35,379 bases of DNA from Bacteroidales bacterium (GCA_017617445.1 JAFZWE010000039.1:1-35379), one strand, 5' to 3'. Counted from the stretch's first letter, positions 1 through 9,505 are shown. Numbers and translations: made by a program. Notes: generated from the letters alone by a model not told the origin.

Positions 1-962
1 CCGCCGCTGCCGCCACCGCCACCGCCGCCACCGAAGCCGTCGCTGCCGTTATTGCCCCGGTCGGCAGGGATGAAGTACTCTGTCCAGGTGTAGGTGGGAT
101 GCGCCTCCGTCAGTGTGCCGTTGGGTCCCGTGGAACCCATTGAGCCGTTCTGGCCGTTGTGGCCCGCAGATACACTGCTGCCGCCGCTGCCGCCAGCACC
201 GCCGCTGCCGTTGCCTCCTGTCACCCCCCGGCTGCCGGCATCTCCTGAATAGCCGAATCCTTCACCGCCTTCGCCACCATCGCCGCCGGCACCGCCGCCA
301 CGCAAACCACTGCCAGCACCGCTGCCGCCCGTGCCTTCCTCGTCCCCACTGTTGGTGACTGGCGACAAACCACCGTCGCCTCCAGAGGTTCCATTGCTGC
401 CGGAGGAGCCGGCAGTACCAGACTGACCGGCCAGCCCGTCACCTCCATTTCCGGATTCCAAATGACACTCCTCCAGCTTGTTGCCAGAAGAATTGCCCGC
501 AATGTATAGCGCGTAAACTGTCGCACCTTTGCCCGATGACGACCGTTCCGCCTCCGTGGCGGACAGGACAGCCAGCGACAGCCTCCGCAATGTCCAATTG
601 GTGTCATTGTCGGAACGCAAGCCGATCTTCTGACTGTAGTCGCCCACATACTCAATGTGCTGCACGGTGATGTGCGTCCCCACACTGTCTGGCTGCCAGC
701 TGCCGTCAAAGCCACCTTCTATGGTCAGGTTGCTGCGCAATTCCAGCGGTCCCGCTTCATTGTAATTTCCGGATGACATGCGGATAATGGTCCCGTCATC
801 ACCCGAAATTTGCAACGCGTGCGACAGTGTCCGTACCGGTGTCAGCGCACTTCCGTCGGCATTGTCATCCCCTTGGGGACTGACATATATCTCTTGCACT
901 TGCGCGTGAAGCGCAAAAATCATACTCATGAACAACGTTATCAAGGTAAAATTTCTCTTCAT
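1..962 (-). CDS. Secreted glycine-rich beta-helix-like protein, 3' end cut by window edge
   Basis: This minus-strand frame is open from the ATG at 962-960 to the window edge, giving about 320 residues. It begins with a clear signal peptide (MKRNFTLITLFMSMIFALHA) ending near AQ. The segment after it, including EIYVSPQGDDNADGSA and LRSNLTIEGGFDGSW, resembles the start of right-handed parallel beta-helix proteins (DUF1565/pectate-lyase-like fold). From about residue 175 it becomes strongly Gly/Ser-rich, with GG and GSGG runs to the edge. Such proteins are exported surface proteins in Bacteroidota; substrate and role are unknown here. Another antisense-like frame is open across 221-715, but it has no signal peptide and reads through the same GC-rich repeats. 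A TAnnTTTG box lies just upstream. The C-terminus, where a sorting signal would be expected, is outside the window. Confidence 0.75.
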   Translation of the reverse strand, partial: MKRNFTLITLFMSMIFALHAQVQEIYVSPQGDDNADGSALTPVRTLSHALQISGDDGTIIRMSSGNYNEAGPLELRSNLTIEGGFDGSWQPDSVGTHITVQHIEYVGDYSQKIGLRSDNDTNWTLRRLSLAVLSATEAERSSSGKGATVYALYIAGNSSGNKLEECHLESGNGGDGLAGQSGTAGSSGSNGTSGGDGGLSPVTNSGDEEGTGGSGAGSGLRGGGAGGDGGEGGEGFGYSGDAGSRGVTGGNGSGGAGGSGGSSVSAGHNGQNGSMGSTGPNGTLTEAHPTYTWTEYFIPADRGNNGSDGFGGGGGGGGSG

Positions 963-986
963 TTTTTTTGTTTTTAAAATCGGGCG

Positions 987-994
987 CAAAAGTA
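987..994 (-). promoter_or_regulatory. Putative Bacteroidota -7 box of the glycine-rich protein gene
   Basis: On the minus strand this reads TACTTTTG, a full match to the Bacteroidota -7 consensus TAnnTTTG. It lies about 25 nt upstream of the ATG at 962. I see no good TTG at the -33 position, so this rests on one half of the promoter. Confidence 0.5.
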
Positions 995-1286
995 CATCTA
1001 TTGTTTGAAATAATATGTATATGGGTGTAACTTTTTTCATTTTTATAAATTAAATAACTATAAAACAATAAAATAAAATTATTAATAAATGTTAATCTAT
1101 ATTGATTTCAGGTGATTTTGAAAAGAAAAAAAAGAGGGTACATATTTATATAAGAGACGGGGAAGGAAATGCGATGGAAGGGTGGGAAAAAAAGGAGTGG
1201 TGAACGATTTTTTTGAATTTTTATGACAAAATTTTCTGTAAATGAACAATTTTCAAACGTGGTGTGTTTCTTTTGGGAAATTGGTG
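995..1286. other. AT-rich divergent intergenic region
   Basis: The gap between the minus-strand beta-helix gene and tig (963-1329) is AT-rich, with many A and T runs. Apart from the two -7 boxes at its ends I see no gene, hairpin or repeat in it. Confidence 0.6.
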
Positions 1287-1294
1287 TAACTTTG
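1287..1294 (+). promoter_or_regulatory. Putative -7 box of the tig-clpP-clpX operon
   Basis: TAACTTTG matches TAnnTTTG and lies 35 nt before the tig ATG. A T-rich stretch (TGTTTC at 1265-1270) sits about where the -33 TTG should be, but it is not a good match. The site would drive the three-gene tig-clpP-clpX block. Confidence 0.55.
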
Positions 1295-1329
1295 CACCCT
1301 CAAATTTTAAACATATAAATAAGCGATAA

Positions 1330-2790
1330 ATGAACATCCAAAACGAAAAAAGAAGTGAGCAAATCCAGATTGTGAGCATTGAGATTTGCAAGGAAGATTA
1401 TGCGGCAAATGTGGAAGCTGCATTGAAAAAGCAACGTCGTACTGCCCAGGTGCCCGGTTTCCGTCCGGGTAATGCACCCATGCCGATGATTCGCAGAATG
1501 TATGAGAAATCATTCATTGCCGATGAGATCAACCGCATGATGTATGATGAACTGAACAAGTTTGTACATGACAACAAGATAGAATTGTTGGGCGAGCCCA
1601 TGCCTGTGGATGACAAGACAGTGGTTGATTTTGATCATCCTGAAAAGTTTGTCTTCACTTTTGAGGTGGCTTCCCAAAAGCCTTTTGAAATTGATTATGC
1701 CCAGCTTCCGGAGATTACGAAATATGAAATCACTGCTTCCGAGAGTGAGATTGACGCATACGTGATGGATTTGCGGAAACGTCATGGCCAGTACTCTTCA
1801 CCGGAGGTGATTTCCGAGGAAGATTTTGTGACCGTGGAATATGGGGAGAACAACAATGGCAATTTCTATGGCAATGACCTGAACGAGGCGGGCAAGAAAT
1901 TGTTCATCGGCAAGAAACTGAAGGATGTGGTCACGGCGGACGTGAACACCATTTTCGCGGATGAGTCCAAGCTCAACGCGTTCCTGAAGGCCCCCAAGGA
2001 TCTGGACGAGACTGGCGAGCCTCACAATTTTGAGATGACCATCAAATACATCGGACATCTTGAGCCGGCTGCTCTGGATGAAGACTTCTTCAAGAAGGCG
2101 TTCCCGGATGGAAAAATCACCAATGAAAAAGACCTCCGCAAGGAAGCCGCTTCCAAGATTGAAGCCGAATACACCCAACACAGCCAGCGCAAATTCATGA
2201 ATGACGCCATCGGCGTGCTGGTTGACCATGTCAATGTGGAACTTCCGGAAGATTTCCTGAAACGGTATATTCTTTATGCACAAAAGGATATGACTGCAGA
2301 AAAATTGGAGGCGGAGTACGATAATTATGCCAAATCTTTCAAATGGCAGCTTCTGGAAAACAAGATCACCAAGGACAACAACATCCAGGTGACGGAAGAG
2401 GACATCAAGGCATACGTTCATCAGTTCTTCCTGACCAATTATTTCGCCAACTTCAACGCGGATGATGTCAAGGACAGAGTGGAGAGTTTGGTAGCTGACA
2501 CCCTCAAGAACAAGGAGACGGTGAAGAATATCTATGACCAGTTGTTCGATGACCAGATCGGCAAGGCATTGGCCGCCAAGATGAAGGCTTCGCTCAAGAA
2601 GGTGACTTTTGAAGAGTTCGCCAGCGAGCTTTATGGGATCAAGGAAGACGGTGTAAAGGCGGAGAAGAAAAGCCGCGCGAAAAAAGCCGCCAAGAAGGAT
2701 GCCCCCGCCGAGGAAGAACCCGCCGCTGAGGCCAAACCCAAGAAAAAAGCTGCTCCCAAAACCAAAAAAACCACTCCTAAAGCAGAATAA
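1330..2790 (+). CDS. tig: Trigger factor, ribosome-associated chaperone
   Basis: Trigger factor binds the ribosomal exit tunnel and shields nascent chains; many members also have a peptidyl-prolyl isomerase domain. The protein has 486 residues, longer than the usual 430-450. The N-terminal ribosome-binding domain carries the signature loop as VPGFRPGNAPMPMIRRMYEK (family form GFRxGxxP). A middle region at about residues 150-245 sits where the FKBP-like domain lies but is poorly conserved, as is usual in Bacteroidota. A helical C-terminal chaperone domain follows to about residue 435. The last roughly 45 residues form a Lys/Ala/Pro/Glu-rich tail that accounts for the extra length and could bind nucleic acid or acidic partners (inference). 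clpP starts 3 nt after the stop, the classic tig-clpP-clpX order, which supports the call. Confidence 0.95.
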   Translation: MNIQNEKRSEQIQIVSIEICKEDYAANVEAALKKQRRTAQVPGFRPGNAPMPMIRRMYEKSFIADEINRMMYDELNKFVHDNKIELLGEPMPVDDKTVVDFDHPEKFVFTFEVASQKPFEIDYAQLPEITKYEITASESEIDAYVMDLRKRHGQYSSPEVISEEDFVTVEYGENNNGNFYGNDLNEAGKKLFIGKKLKDVVTADVNTIFADESKLNAFLKAPKDLDETGEPHNFEMTIKYIGHLEPAALDEDFFKKAFPDGKITNEKDLRKEAASKIEAEYTQHSQRKFMNDAIGVLVDHVNVELPEDFLKRYILYAQKDMTAEKLEAEYDNYAKSFKWQLLENKITKDNNIQVTEEDIKAYVHQFFLTNYFANFNADDVKDRVESLVADTLKNKETVKNIYDQLFDDQIGKALAAKMKASLKKVTFEEFASELYGIKEDGVKAEKKSRAKKAAKKDAPAEEEPAAEAKPKKKAAPKTKKTTPKAE

Positions 2791-2793
2791 CTT

Positions 2794-3459
2794 ATGAACG
2801 ATTTCAGAAATTATGCTGTCAAACACCGCGGCATCTCCAGTCTGCATGTTGACAAGTACTCTTCATACGTGAATGACTACCTCACTCCCTACATCATTGA
2901 GGAACGTCCGATGAACATCACCCAGCTGGACGTCTTTTCCCGTTTGATGAAGGATCGCATCATTTTCCTCGGCGTGCCGATTGACGACGATGTGGCCAAC
3001 ATCATTGAGGCCCAGTTGCTTTTTTTGGAGTCTCAGGATCAGGAAAGGGATATTCAAATTTACCTCAACACCCCGGGAGGGTATGTGCACGCCGGTTTGG
3101 GCATTTATGACACAATGCAGTACATCAAACCACAGGTGTCCACCATCTGTACGGGCATGGCCGCTTCCATGGGGGCGGTGCTGCTCTGTGCCGGCGCCAA
3201 GGGTAAACGCTATGCGCTTCCTCACTCCCGCGTGATGATCCATCAGCCCCTGGGCGGTGCCCAAGGTCAAGCCTCCGACATTGAAATTGAGGCTAAAGAG
3301 ATCCAGAAACTGAAAAAGGAACTCTATGAAATCATTGCGCACCATACCGGGAAAGACTATGACCAGGTGTGGAAGGATTGCGACCGCAACTACTGGATGA
3401 TCGCTTCCGAGGCGAAAGAGTATGGCATGATTGACGAGGTACTGAAAAAAAGCGAATAG
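2794..3459 (+). CDS. clpP: ATP-dependent Clp protease proteolytic subunit
   Basis: This is the serine peptidase (S14) that forms the tetradecameric barrel of the ClpXP protease and degrades unfolded or tagged proteins handed over by ClpX. It has 221 residues with an N-terminal extension of about 15 residues relative to E. coli. The nucleophile is Ser125 in GMAASMGA and the base is His150 in IHQPLGG; the 25-residue spacing is the same as in E. coli (S111, H136). Oddly, the third triad position, 49 residues after the histidine, is Asn199 (DCDRNYWM), where E. coli ClpP has Asp185 (ERDRFLS). The alignment is ungapped through the following [18 protein letters not shown]. The other core motifs are intact. 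It lies between tig and clpX with gaps of 3 and 5 nt, so it is probably co-transcribed with both. Confidence 0.95.
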   Translation: MNDFRNYAVKHRGISSLHVDKYSSYVNDYLTPYIIEERPMNITQLDVFSRLMKDRIIFLGVPIDDDVANIIEAQLLFLESQDQERDIQIYLNTPGGYVHAGLGIYDTMQYIKPQVSTICTGMAASMGAVLLCAGAKGKRYALPHSRVMIHQPLGGAQGQASDIEIEAKEIQKLKKELYEIIAHHTGKDYDQVWKDCDRNYWMIASEAKEYGMIDEVLKKSE

Positions 3460-3464
3460 CAGCC

Positions 3465-4706
3465 ATGGCCAAGCGTCCCAACAAACATGAGGAGTATTGT
3501 GATTTTTGCGGCAGGGAAGCCACTCCCGACAACCCTTTGATTTATGGTCTGTCCGGCGCCATCTGCGAACTGTGTGTCCAAGCTGCCGCCGAGTTGGTCC
3601 ATGATAACCACAGACAGGCGGGGAAAAAGGAGGAGGTTAAGCTCAAACTTCTTAAACCCAGTGAGATAAAGGAGAAACTGGATCAGTATGTCATTGGCCA
3701 GGATATGGCCAAAAGGGTGATTGCTGTCGCCGTTTACAATCACTATAAAAGAATCATGTACGCCGGAACCCAGACGGATGATGTGGAGATTGAAAAGTCC
3801 AATATCATCATGGTAGGGGAGACTGGTACTGGAAAAACATTGATTGCCAAAACGATAGCGAAGATGCTGGATGTTCCGTTCTGCATCGCTGACGCTACGG
3901 TATTTACAGAAGCCGGCTATGTGGGCGAGGATGTGGAAAGCATCCTGACCCGACTGCTACAGGCCGCCGACTACGATGTGGCCAAGGCAGAGCGCGGGAT
4001 TGTGTTCATTGACGAGATTGACAAAATCGCCCGCAAAGGGGCGGACAACCCCTCCATCACGCGGGATGTGTCCGGCGAGGGCGTGCAGCAGTCCCTGCTG
4101 AAACTCCTGGAGGGCTCCAAGGTGAATGTGCCCCCTCAGGGCGGAAGAAAACACCCGGAACAGCAATTCATCCAGGTGAATACGCAAAACATTCTCTTTA
4201 TCGCCTCCGGCGCGTTCAACAGTCTGGACAAGATTATCGCCGAACGCATGAACACCAATATCATCGGTTTCAATGCCAAAAACCGGAATTTTGATAAAAA
4301 CAATGTCCTCCAGTATGTTTCCGCGCAGGATATCAAGACCTTCGGCCTGATTCCCGAGCTCTGCGGCCGTTTCCCCGTCATCACTTACCTCAACAGCTTG
4401 GACGCCGCTGCATTGCGAAAAATCCTGGTTGAACCCAAAAACGCCCTGGTCAAGCAGTATGTCAAGTTGTTTGAACTGGACGGTATCAAGCTGACTTTCA
4501 ACGATGATGCCATTGATTATATCGTGCAAAAGGCGGTGGATTTGAAGCTTGGTGCCCGTGGGTTGCGTGCCATCATTGAGAAAATCATGACCAATGCCAT
4601 GTACTCTTTCCCCGACAGCAAGGAGAAGACCATGAGCATTACTCTTGAATATGCAAAAGAACAATTTGAACAATCCGTCTTCAGTTTCTTGAATGAAAGT
4701 GCATGA
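3465..4706 (+). CDS. clpX: Clp protease ATP-binding subunit ClpX
   Basis: ClpX is the AAA+ unfoldase that recognises substrates and threads them into ClpP. The protein has 413 residues, standard for the family. The N-terminal zinc-binding domain has Cys12, Cys15, Cys34 and Cys37 (CDFC and CELC). The AAA+ core shows Walker A GETGTGKT (118-125), the pore loop GYVG (151-154), Walker B IVFIDEID (179-186), the RKH loop (228-230) and sensor 2 in GARGLRAI. The ClpP-docking loop region after about residue 255 is present. Its ATG lies 5 nt after the clpP stop. It would pair with the upstream ClpP, whose catalytic triad carries an unusual Asn. Confidence 0.96.
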   Translation: MAKRPNKHEEYCDFCGREATPDNPLIYGLSGAICELCVQAAAELVHDNHRQAGKKEEVKLKLLKPSEIKEKLDQYVIGQDMAKRVIAVAVYNHYKRIMYAGTQTDDVEIEKSNIIMVGETGTGKTLIAKTIAKMLDVPFCIADATVFTEAGYVGEDVESILTRLLQAADYDVAKAERGIVFIDEIDKIARKGADNPSITRDVSGEGVQQSLLKLLEGSKVNVPPQGGRKHPEQQFIQVNTQNILFIASGAFNSLDKIIAERMNTNIIGFNAKNRNFDKNNVLQYVSAQDIKTFGLIPELCGRFPVITYLNSLDAAALRKILVEPKNALVKQYVKLFELDGIKLTFNDDAIDYIVQKAVDLKLGARGLRAIIEKIMTNAMYSFPDSKEKTMSITLEYAKEQFEQSVFSFLNESA

Positions 4707-4729
4707 TGGAATAACAATAACCCTATAAT

Positions 4730-6412
4730 ATGATGAATCGGAAAAGTATATGGTTGTGGTTTGTCGCCGTGCTGGTGACAAACGTTCTTTGGGCTCAAAA
4801 TGTGAAAATTGATGTAACCTTGCTGAACAACAAGTTCACAGAGGCCAAGTTGCAAAATGCCGCTGACAAAAACCAGCCGCAGTTGGCGGTTGCGACAATT
4901 ACCGACAACCACTTTCTGATGCAGACAACACTCAAGGAGGACGGTATTTTTGCCCTCTCTTTTGACGAAAACAACAGCTTTATTCTCTGTCTCCATCCCA
5001 ATGACAACATCAAGCTGACGTTGGACGCCTCCAATCTGCGGATAGTTCCCTCGGTTTCGGGCTCGGAATCCATTCTTTTCACTAAAAAGATGACAGACAA
5101 GCTGATGTCGCGCCAGCATTATCTGGACAGTCTGAACCTCGCTCTGCAGAAAAATTCCACGCAGATCATGCTTTCGTCAGTGGGGAACACCTTCGGCAAG
5201 TTTACACAGTCGGCCAACAACGCCAATGCCGATGTGCTCTCCGCCTTGCAAAACAATGACTCTCTGGTGGCACTCGGCCGCTGGGTCAATTCGGGCGTTG
5301 TGGACAAAAAACATCTGGATGAGTATATGGTCTCTTCGGTGAAGTTCCTTAAGCTGATGAGAAACTACTATGCCACTTACCAGAATCACATTGAAAATAT
5401 CGCCCCCAATTACCAATTGAACCAGTGGAATAATCTTCCTGGGTATGAGGAGCTTTTTGCAGAAATCGCTATGTACAACCAGACTTTGGATGAACACAAC
5501 GCGATTGTGCAGTCGGTTTTTGAAAATTATATCAAGGATGCGGATGCCATTGTGAACCGGTATGATGAACTTTTTTTTGACGGGGGCTTGGACAAGCCGA
5601 AAGCCAAACAGACTTTCTGCAACAGAATTGCCGCTTTGGTAGCCCAGTATGGCTATAATGCTGCGGAGAAAAGCAAAGATATTTCCGGAACCACGGAAAT
5701 TCTCAAAGGTCTCGGCTCAAAAATTGACAAGTCGGCTATGGAACATGTGCAGAAGCTGGTTTCCACTTACCAACAGCAGTTCAACAATTATAATGCGGAG
5801 CTGTCGTCCGCTTGCCGCCAGTTGATGCTGGACTATAAGAGCGACCTTTCCGCGCTGATGTTTTTGGACAATTTCAGCACTGACAAGGGCCTCCAGCAGG
5901 AGGTGGTGTTGGCCTTGCATGAAAAGTATCCGCAGAATGCCATTGTGGAGGAGCGGTACAACAAGATCAATACCCCGCAGTTCCGCACGGCGGAGGGAAG
6001 CATTGCCCCTGAGTTGGAGTTCGCCGATCCCGATGGCAAGGTGCGCCGCCTTTCGGATTTGCGTGGCAAGGTGGTGCTGGTGGATTTCTGGGCCTCCTGG
6101 TGCGGCCCCTGCCGGAAGGAGAATCCCCATGTGGTTTCCATGTATGCCAAATACCATGACAAGGGCTTTGAAGTATTCAGCGTCTCTTTGGACAATAAGG
6201 CTGAGAGCTGGAAAGCAGCCATCGCCAAAGACCAGCTGGTGTGGCCCAACCACGTCAGCGACCTGAAAGGGTGGGGTTCGGCTGCCGCTAAATTGTATGG
6301 TGTGAGCTCTATTCCCTCCACTTTCCTCCTGGACAGGGAAGGCCATATCATTGCCAAGGGATTGCGCGGTGAAGCCCTGACTGCCGCTTTGAAGCAGATT
6401 TTTGGTGAATAA
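4730..6412 (+). CDS. TlpA-like secreted thioredoxin-fold protein with large N-terminal domain
   Basis: This is a 560-residue exported protein. Residues 1-23 form a signal peptide (WLWFVAVLVTNVLWAQ). About residues 25-110 are beta-rich and resemble the N-terminal domain of Bacteroidota TlpA proteins (DUF4369-like); a helical middle follows. The C-terminal 140 residues are a TlpA/AhpC-like thioredoxin domain with GKVVLVDFWASWCGPCRKEN, the CGPC redox motif at residues 458-461, and the cis-proline loop SIPSTFLLD. Such proteins reduce or shuffle disulfides in the periplasm or at the outer membrane, in cytochrome maturation or in envelope stress. The partner here is unknown. It starts 23 nt after clpX and is followed directly by two further secreted proteins. 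Confidence 0.85.
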   Translation: MMNRKSIWLWFVAVLVTNVLWAQNVKIDVTLLNNKFTEAKLQNAADKNQPQLAVATITDNHFLMQTTLKEDGIFALSFDENNSFILCLHPNDNIKLTLDASNLRIVPSVSGSESILFTKKMTDKLMSRQHYLDSLNLALQKNSTQIMLSSVGNTFGKFTQSANNANADVLSALQNNDSLVALGRWVNSGVVDKKHLDEYMVSSVKFLKLMRNYYATYQNHIENIAPNYQLNQWNNLPGYEELFAEIAMYNQTLDEHNAIVQSVFENYIKDADAIVNRYDELFFDGGLDKPKAKQTFCNRIAALVAQYGYNAAEKSKDISGTTEILKGLGSKIDKSAMEHVQKLVSTYQQQFNNYNAELSSACRQLMLDYKSDLSALMFLDNFSTDKGLQQEVVLALHEKYPQNAIVEERYNKINTPQFRTAEGSIAPELEFADPDGKVRRLSDLRGKVVLVDFWASWCGPCRKENPHVVSMYAKYHDKGFEVFSVSLDNKAESWKAAIAKDQLVWPNHVSDLKGWGSAAAKLYGVSSIPSTFLLDREGHIIAKGLRGEALTAALKQIFGE

Positions 6413-6422
6413 ACCCTGTGCC

Positions 6423-7211
6423 ATGAAAAAAGCGATGCTCCTGTTCCTGCTGTTTTCGCTTTTCGTTTCCGCACTCCCGCCAGTGAACGCGCAGGAAACC
6501 ATCCCTACTGATATCTTTGGAAAAAAAATCACTCTGGATACCCAGGGCAATGTCTATGTCACCAGCGGACCGTCACTGTATAAGCTGGACGGCAACGGAC
6601 AGTTGCTGTATAAGTACGTCGCACCCCTCTCTGGCGAGATTACCTCGTTAGATGTGGATGACCCGATGAAAATCATGCTTTTCTTTAAGGAAAGTGGGAA
6701 AATCATCTTTCTCAACGACAAGCTGGCCCCGCTTACTCAGCAACTGGACCTCTTCTCCTGCCATTATCACAATATCTCCCTCGTTGCCTATTCTACCGAC
6801 AACACCCTCTGGCTCTACGATTTCATCAATCAGGAACTGATCAATGTTGACTTCTTTCTGAAGGAATTGGGAAAGAATCCCCTCACAGAACAACGGCTCA
6901 ATCCTATCCAACTGTTGTCTGTGCAGGAAAAAAGGCTGGTGCTGAATGACCCGGCTACGGGGATCCTCATTTTTGACGCCTTCGGAACACATATCACTAC
7001 CCTGCCTTTCCTCTCCAAACGACCTGTACAAGTGACGGGGACAATTGTTTTTTACCTGAAAGACAATGTTTTGTGCTACTATGACTTTCTTCTCCACCAG
7101 GCTGGAATCGTGGGCGATTTAGGGCAATCGGCGGCAGCCGCGGTGTGCAATGCCTCCAAAATATACTATTTGGATGCCGATTCCCGTTTAAACATCATTT
7201 CACGAAAATGA
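6423..7211 (+). CDS. Secreted protein with beta-propeller-like sequence, function unknown
   Basis: I prefer the ATG at 6423 because it begins a good signal peptide (MKKAMLLFLLFSLFVSALPP, cleavage after NAQ). An in-frame ATG at 6402 would overlap the upstream gene and put seven residues in front. The mature part, about 240 residues, is built of short beta-strand repeats such as ITLDTQGNVYVTSGPSLYKLDGNGQ and later DNTLWLYDFINQ, which suggests an NHL-like or PQQ-like beta-propeller, but I cannot assign blades or a ligand. It sits between the TlpA-like gene and another secreted gene; its stop overlaps the next start (ATGA, 7208-7211), so the three are probably translated together. The function is unknown. 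Confidence 0.7.
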   Translation: MKKAMLLFLLFSLFVSALPPVNAQETIPTDIFGKKITLDTQGNVYVTSGPSLYKLDGNGQLLYKYVAPLSGEITSLDVDDPMKIMLFFKESGKIIFLNDKLAPLTQQLDLFSCHYHNISLVAYSTDNTLWLYDFINQELINVDFFLKELGKNPLTEQRLNPIQLLSVQEKRLVLNDPATGILIFDAFGTHITTLPFLSKRPVQVTGTIVFYLKDNVLCYYDFLLHQAGIVGDLGQSAAAAVCNASKIYYLDADSRLNIISRK

Positions 7212-8152
7212 AAAGAATCATCGTTACGGGTCTCTTGCTTGCGGTTATGTCAGTCTTCGGACAGAAGGGGTTTGATTTTGCCTTCTGGGAGGATTCCTTG
7301 AACCGCCTGAGCGAGGAGATGATGATGGCCCCGACCGAGGTGGAACGATATGGCCTTAACGAGGATTTCATGAACCTTCTTGAACAGGTGCTGAATGAAA
7401 AAAACGCTTTCAAGTTCAACTGGGATTCCACCCGCAACTTCTCCGTGCTGACCTCACCGGACAAACTGTTCAAGATCTTCACATGGTTTGTGCCCAAGGA
7501 CGATTACTCGGTGGAGAATTTCGGTTTTGTCCATGTTTATAATGAGGGAAGAAAAAAATATGTACTGTATCCTTTGTATGACAAACGGTACACGATTGAC
7601 TACCCGCGGACCTGCATCGGCAACCATAACAAATGGTATGGTGCAGTCTATTATAAACTTATTCCATTGAAAACCAAAAACAAGACTTATTACACTTTGT
7701 TGGGTTTCAACGGGAATGATATGTTTACAAACCAAAAAATAATTGAAGTACTCTCTTTCAAATCAGATATGTCTCCAGTTTTCGGGGCCAATGTTTTCAA
7801 GAAATACCCGGAGAAAGCATACCGTATCATTTTTGAATACGCTAAAAATTCTGTTTTTTCCTTGAAATACGAAACCCACTCCTATAATGTGGGTACCGGC
7901 CGCCGTGACCCCAAAACCCACAGTGTGATTTATGAGACGCACACTTCAGATATGATCATTTTTGATTTTCTGGCTCCTTTGGATGATTCGATGGGAAACA
8001 TACCTGCGTTCAATGTGGGAGAGTCCAGTATGAATCAGGGTTTTGTTCCGGATAATGGCAAATGGCTGTTCATCAGTAGTGTAAATGGGAGAAATCCGGA
8101 CAAGCCCGTCCCGCAAAGGACGGTTAAACAACGAAATTATTATCAACCGTAA
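7208..8152 (+). CDS. Conserved secreted protein of unknown function
   Basis: The start at 7208 overlaps the previous stop by 4 nt and gives a signal peptide (MKRIIVTGLLLAVMSVFGQ); an upstream in-frame ATG at 7145 lies inside the preceding gene and is less likely. The 314-residue product has a helical N-terminal part and a beta-rich core with VLTSPDKLFKIFTWFV, YYTLLGFNGNDMFTNQKI and RIIFEYAKNSVFSLKY. I recognise this pattern from conserved hypothetical secreted proteins of Bacteroidales but know of no assigned function. The next gene starts on the last base of its stop codon (TAATG), which implies translational coupling with the deacetylase-like gene. Confidence 0.75.
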   Translation: MKRIIVTGLLLAVMSVFGQKGFDFAFWEDSLNRLSEEMMMAPTEVERYGLNEDFMNLLEQVLNEKNAFKFNWDSTRNFSVLTSPDKLFKIFTWFVPKDDYSVENFGFVHVYNEGRKKYVLYPLYDKRYTIDYPRTCIGNHNKWYGAVYYKLIPLKTKNKTYYTLLGFNGNDMFTNQKIIEVLSFKSDMSPVFGANVFKKYPEKAYRIIFEYAKNSVFSLKYETHSYNVGTGRRDPKTHSVIYETHTSDMIIFDFLAPLDDSMGNIPAFNVGESSMNQGFVPDNGKWLFISSVNGRNPDKPVPQRTVKQRNYYQP

Positions 8153-9477
8153 TGATGTCAGGCATGCTACATTCCGTTTTGAGCTGGAATGCGGTACAAT
8201 ATACGGTGCAGCATTTGGCAAAGGTGGCTTTCCCTGACATGAAGGCTGAGGTGGAAGTGGCACATAAGGAGGCGGTAATCCATGTTGAGTCATTCCATGT
8301 TCATCTGCCAATGCTTTCACAGGAGGAGGTTGGGAAGTTGCAGACCGGCAGGATGGAATATGGTTCGCTTCTTTCAAAATCAGGCCACCATGTGCCTTTT
8401 TTCAGGGTGCGCCCATCAGAAGGCAACGGACTGGAAAAGCAGGGTGAAGATCTGTTTTGTGCGTATGATTTGGTAACCCTTCCTTTCTTGCTGATGTCGC
8501 GGAAGGAGGAAGACCTGCCCGGGGCATCTCGAGATGAACATGGGCGTTTCCTTTTTTCCGGGAGTCTGTCTGACCGCTATGGGCTGGTGGATTTTCCATT
8601 GGCGGATGAATATGCCCTTTGGTTGCGGCACGAGGTGTGTGCGGCTTTCCCGCAATGGGAAGTGTGTCCTCGGCCTCCCCGGTGTGTCAGTACCCATGAT
8701 GTGGATTTGCTTTTCCGTTTTGGCGGATGGTATAAAAGCATGCACACGCTGGCCGCTGATATGTTGAAATACAGGAGTTGCTCGTTGTTCAGACAGTCGT
8801 TCCGCCAGTGGCGGGTTTCCCATCAGGATCCCGCTATGGACCCCTATGTGCTGGCGTGCGGGGAGCTGCTGCGACAGGACATGGCGCGCGGGCGCCAATC
8901 CATCTTCTTTTTCAAATCACTTTGTGCAGGAGAAACCGATGTCACTTACGACATCACTTCGGAACTGTGCGGTGGCATTGTGCGGCATTTGCATTCAGAG
9001 GGAGCTGAAATTGCACTGCATGGCAGTATCCGGTCGGCGGGCGATGGTCAACAGCTATCGGAGGAGCGGAGCAGGTTGGAGGCTGCCGCGGGACGTGAAA
9101 TCACCACGAACCGACAGCATTACTTGTGTTTTACTCCGCGTGAGACACTCGCCGCTTGGCAGGTGGCCGGGCTTTCGGATGACTATACGCTGGGGTTTGC
9201 GGAGCGCGAGGGCTTCCGTTGCGGGACATGCCACCCCTATCCCTTGTACGATTGGGAAAAGGATGCCCCCACAGAAGTGATAGAACATCCGCTGATAGCC
9301 ATGGACACCACATTTTTCCGTTATCGTCATGTCTCAAGAGAGGAGGCACTGCGCCGGCTGCGGGAACTCAAACAGACGTGCGAGACAGTGGAAGGAGACT
9401 TCATCCTGTTGTGGCACAACAGCACCTTCTGGCGCGAGTACGCACCTTGGTACAAGGAAGTGTTCTGCGAATTGTAA
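8152..9477 (+). CDS. Polysaccharide-deacetylase-like protein
   Basis: This 441-residue protein has no signal peptide. The first roughly 170 residues resemble the N-terminal domain (DUF7033-like) of Bacteroidota proteins with a NodB-type deacetylase fold. The catalytic part shows STHDVDLLFRFGG (the HDVD metal/catalytic motif), IALHGS, NRQHYLCF and a late LLWHNSTFW, in the order expected of carbohydrate esterase 4 relatives. The family usually removes N-acetyl groups from polysaccharide or lipid-linked sugars. Here a role in envelope or capsule sugar modification is inferred, also because a polysaccharide operon converges on it from the right. Its ATG overlaps the previous stop by 1 nt; another ATG follows at once at 8155. 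It ends 28 nt before the stop of the opposing glycosyltransferase gene, and I see no clear terminator between them. Confidence 0.7.
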   Translation: MMSGMLHSVLSWNAVQYTVQHLAKVAFPDMKAEVEVAHKEAVIHVESFHVHLPMLSQEEVGKLQTGRMEYGSLLSKSGHHVPFFRVRPSEGNGLEKQGEDLFCAYDLVTLPFLLMSRKEEDLPGASRDEHGRFLFSGSLSDRYGLVDFPLADEYALWLRHEVCAAFPQWEVCPRPPRCVSTHDVDLLFRFGGWYKSMHTLAADMLKYRSCSLFRQSFRQWRVSHQDPAMDPYVLACGELLRQDMARGRQSIFFFKSLCAGETDVTYDITSELCGGIVRHLHSEGAEIALHGSIRSAGDGQQLSEERSRLEAAAGREITTNRQHYLCFTPRETLAAWQVAGLSDDYTLGFAEREGFRCGTCHPYPLYDWEKDAPTEVIEHPLIAMDTTFFRYRHVSREEALRRLRELKQTCETVEGDFILLWHNSTFWREYAPWYKEVFCEL

Positions 9478-9505
9478 GGAGAAGATTCCCCGTGAAGTGA
9501 TGCGT

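Noticed and set aside
221-715. A 164-codon minus-strand frame across the glycine-rich region
   Set aside because: It lies inside the frame that starts with a signal peptide at 962. Its product has no domain, and its openness follows from the GC-rich repeats.
1798-2847. A 349-codon open frame antisense to tig
   Set aside because: Its composition mirrors the tig coding strand, no family is recognisable, and tig is certain.
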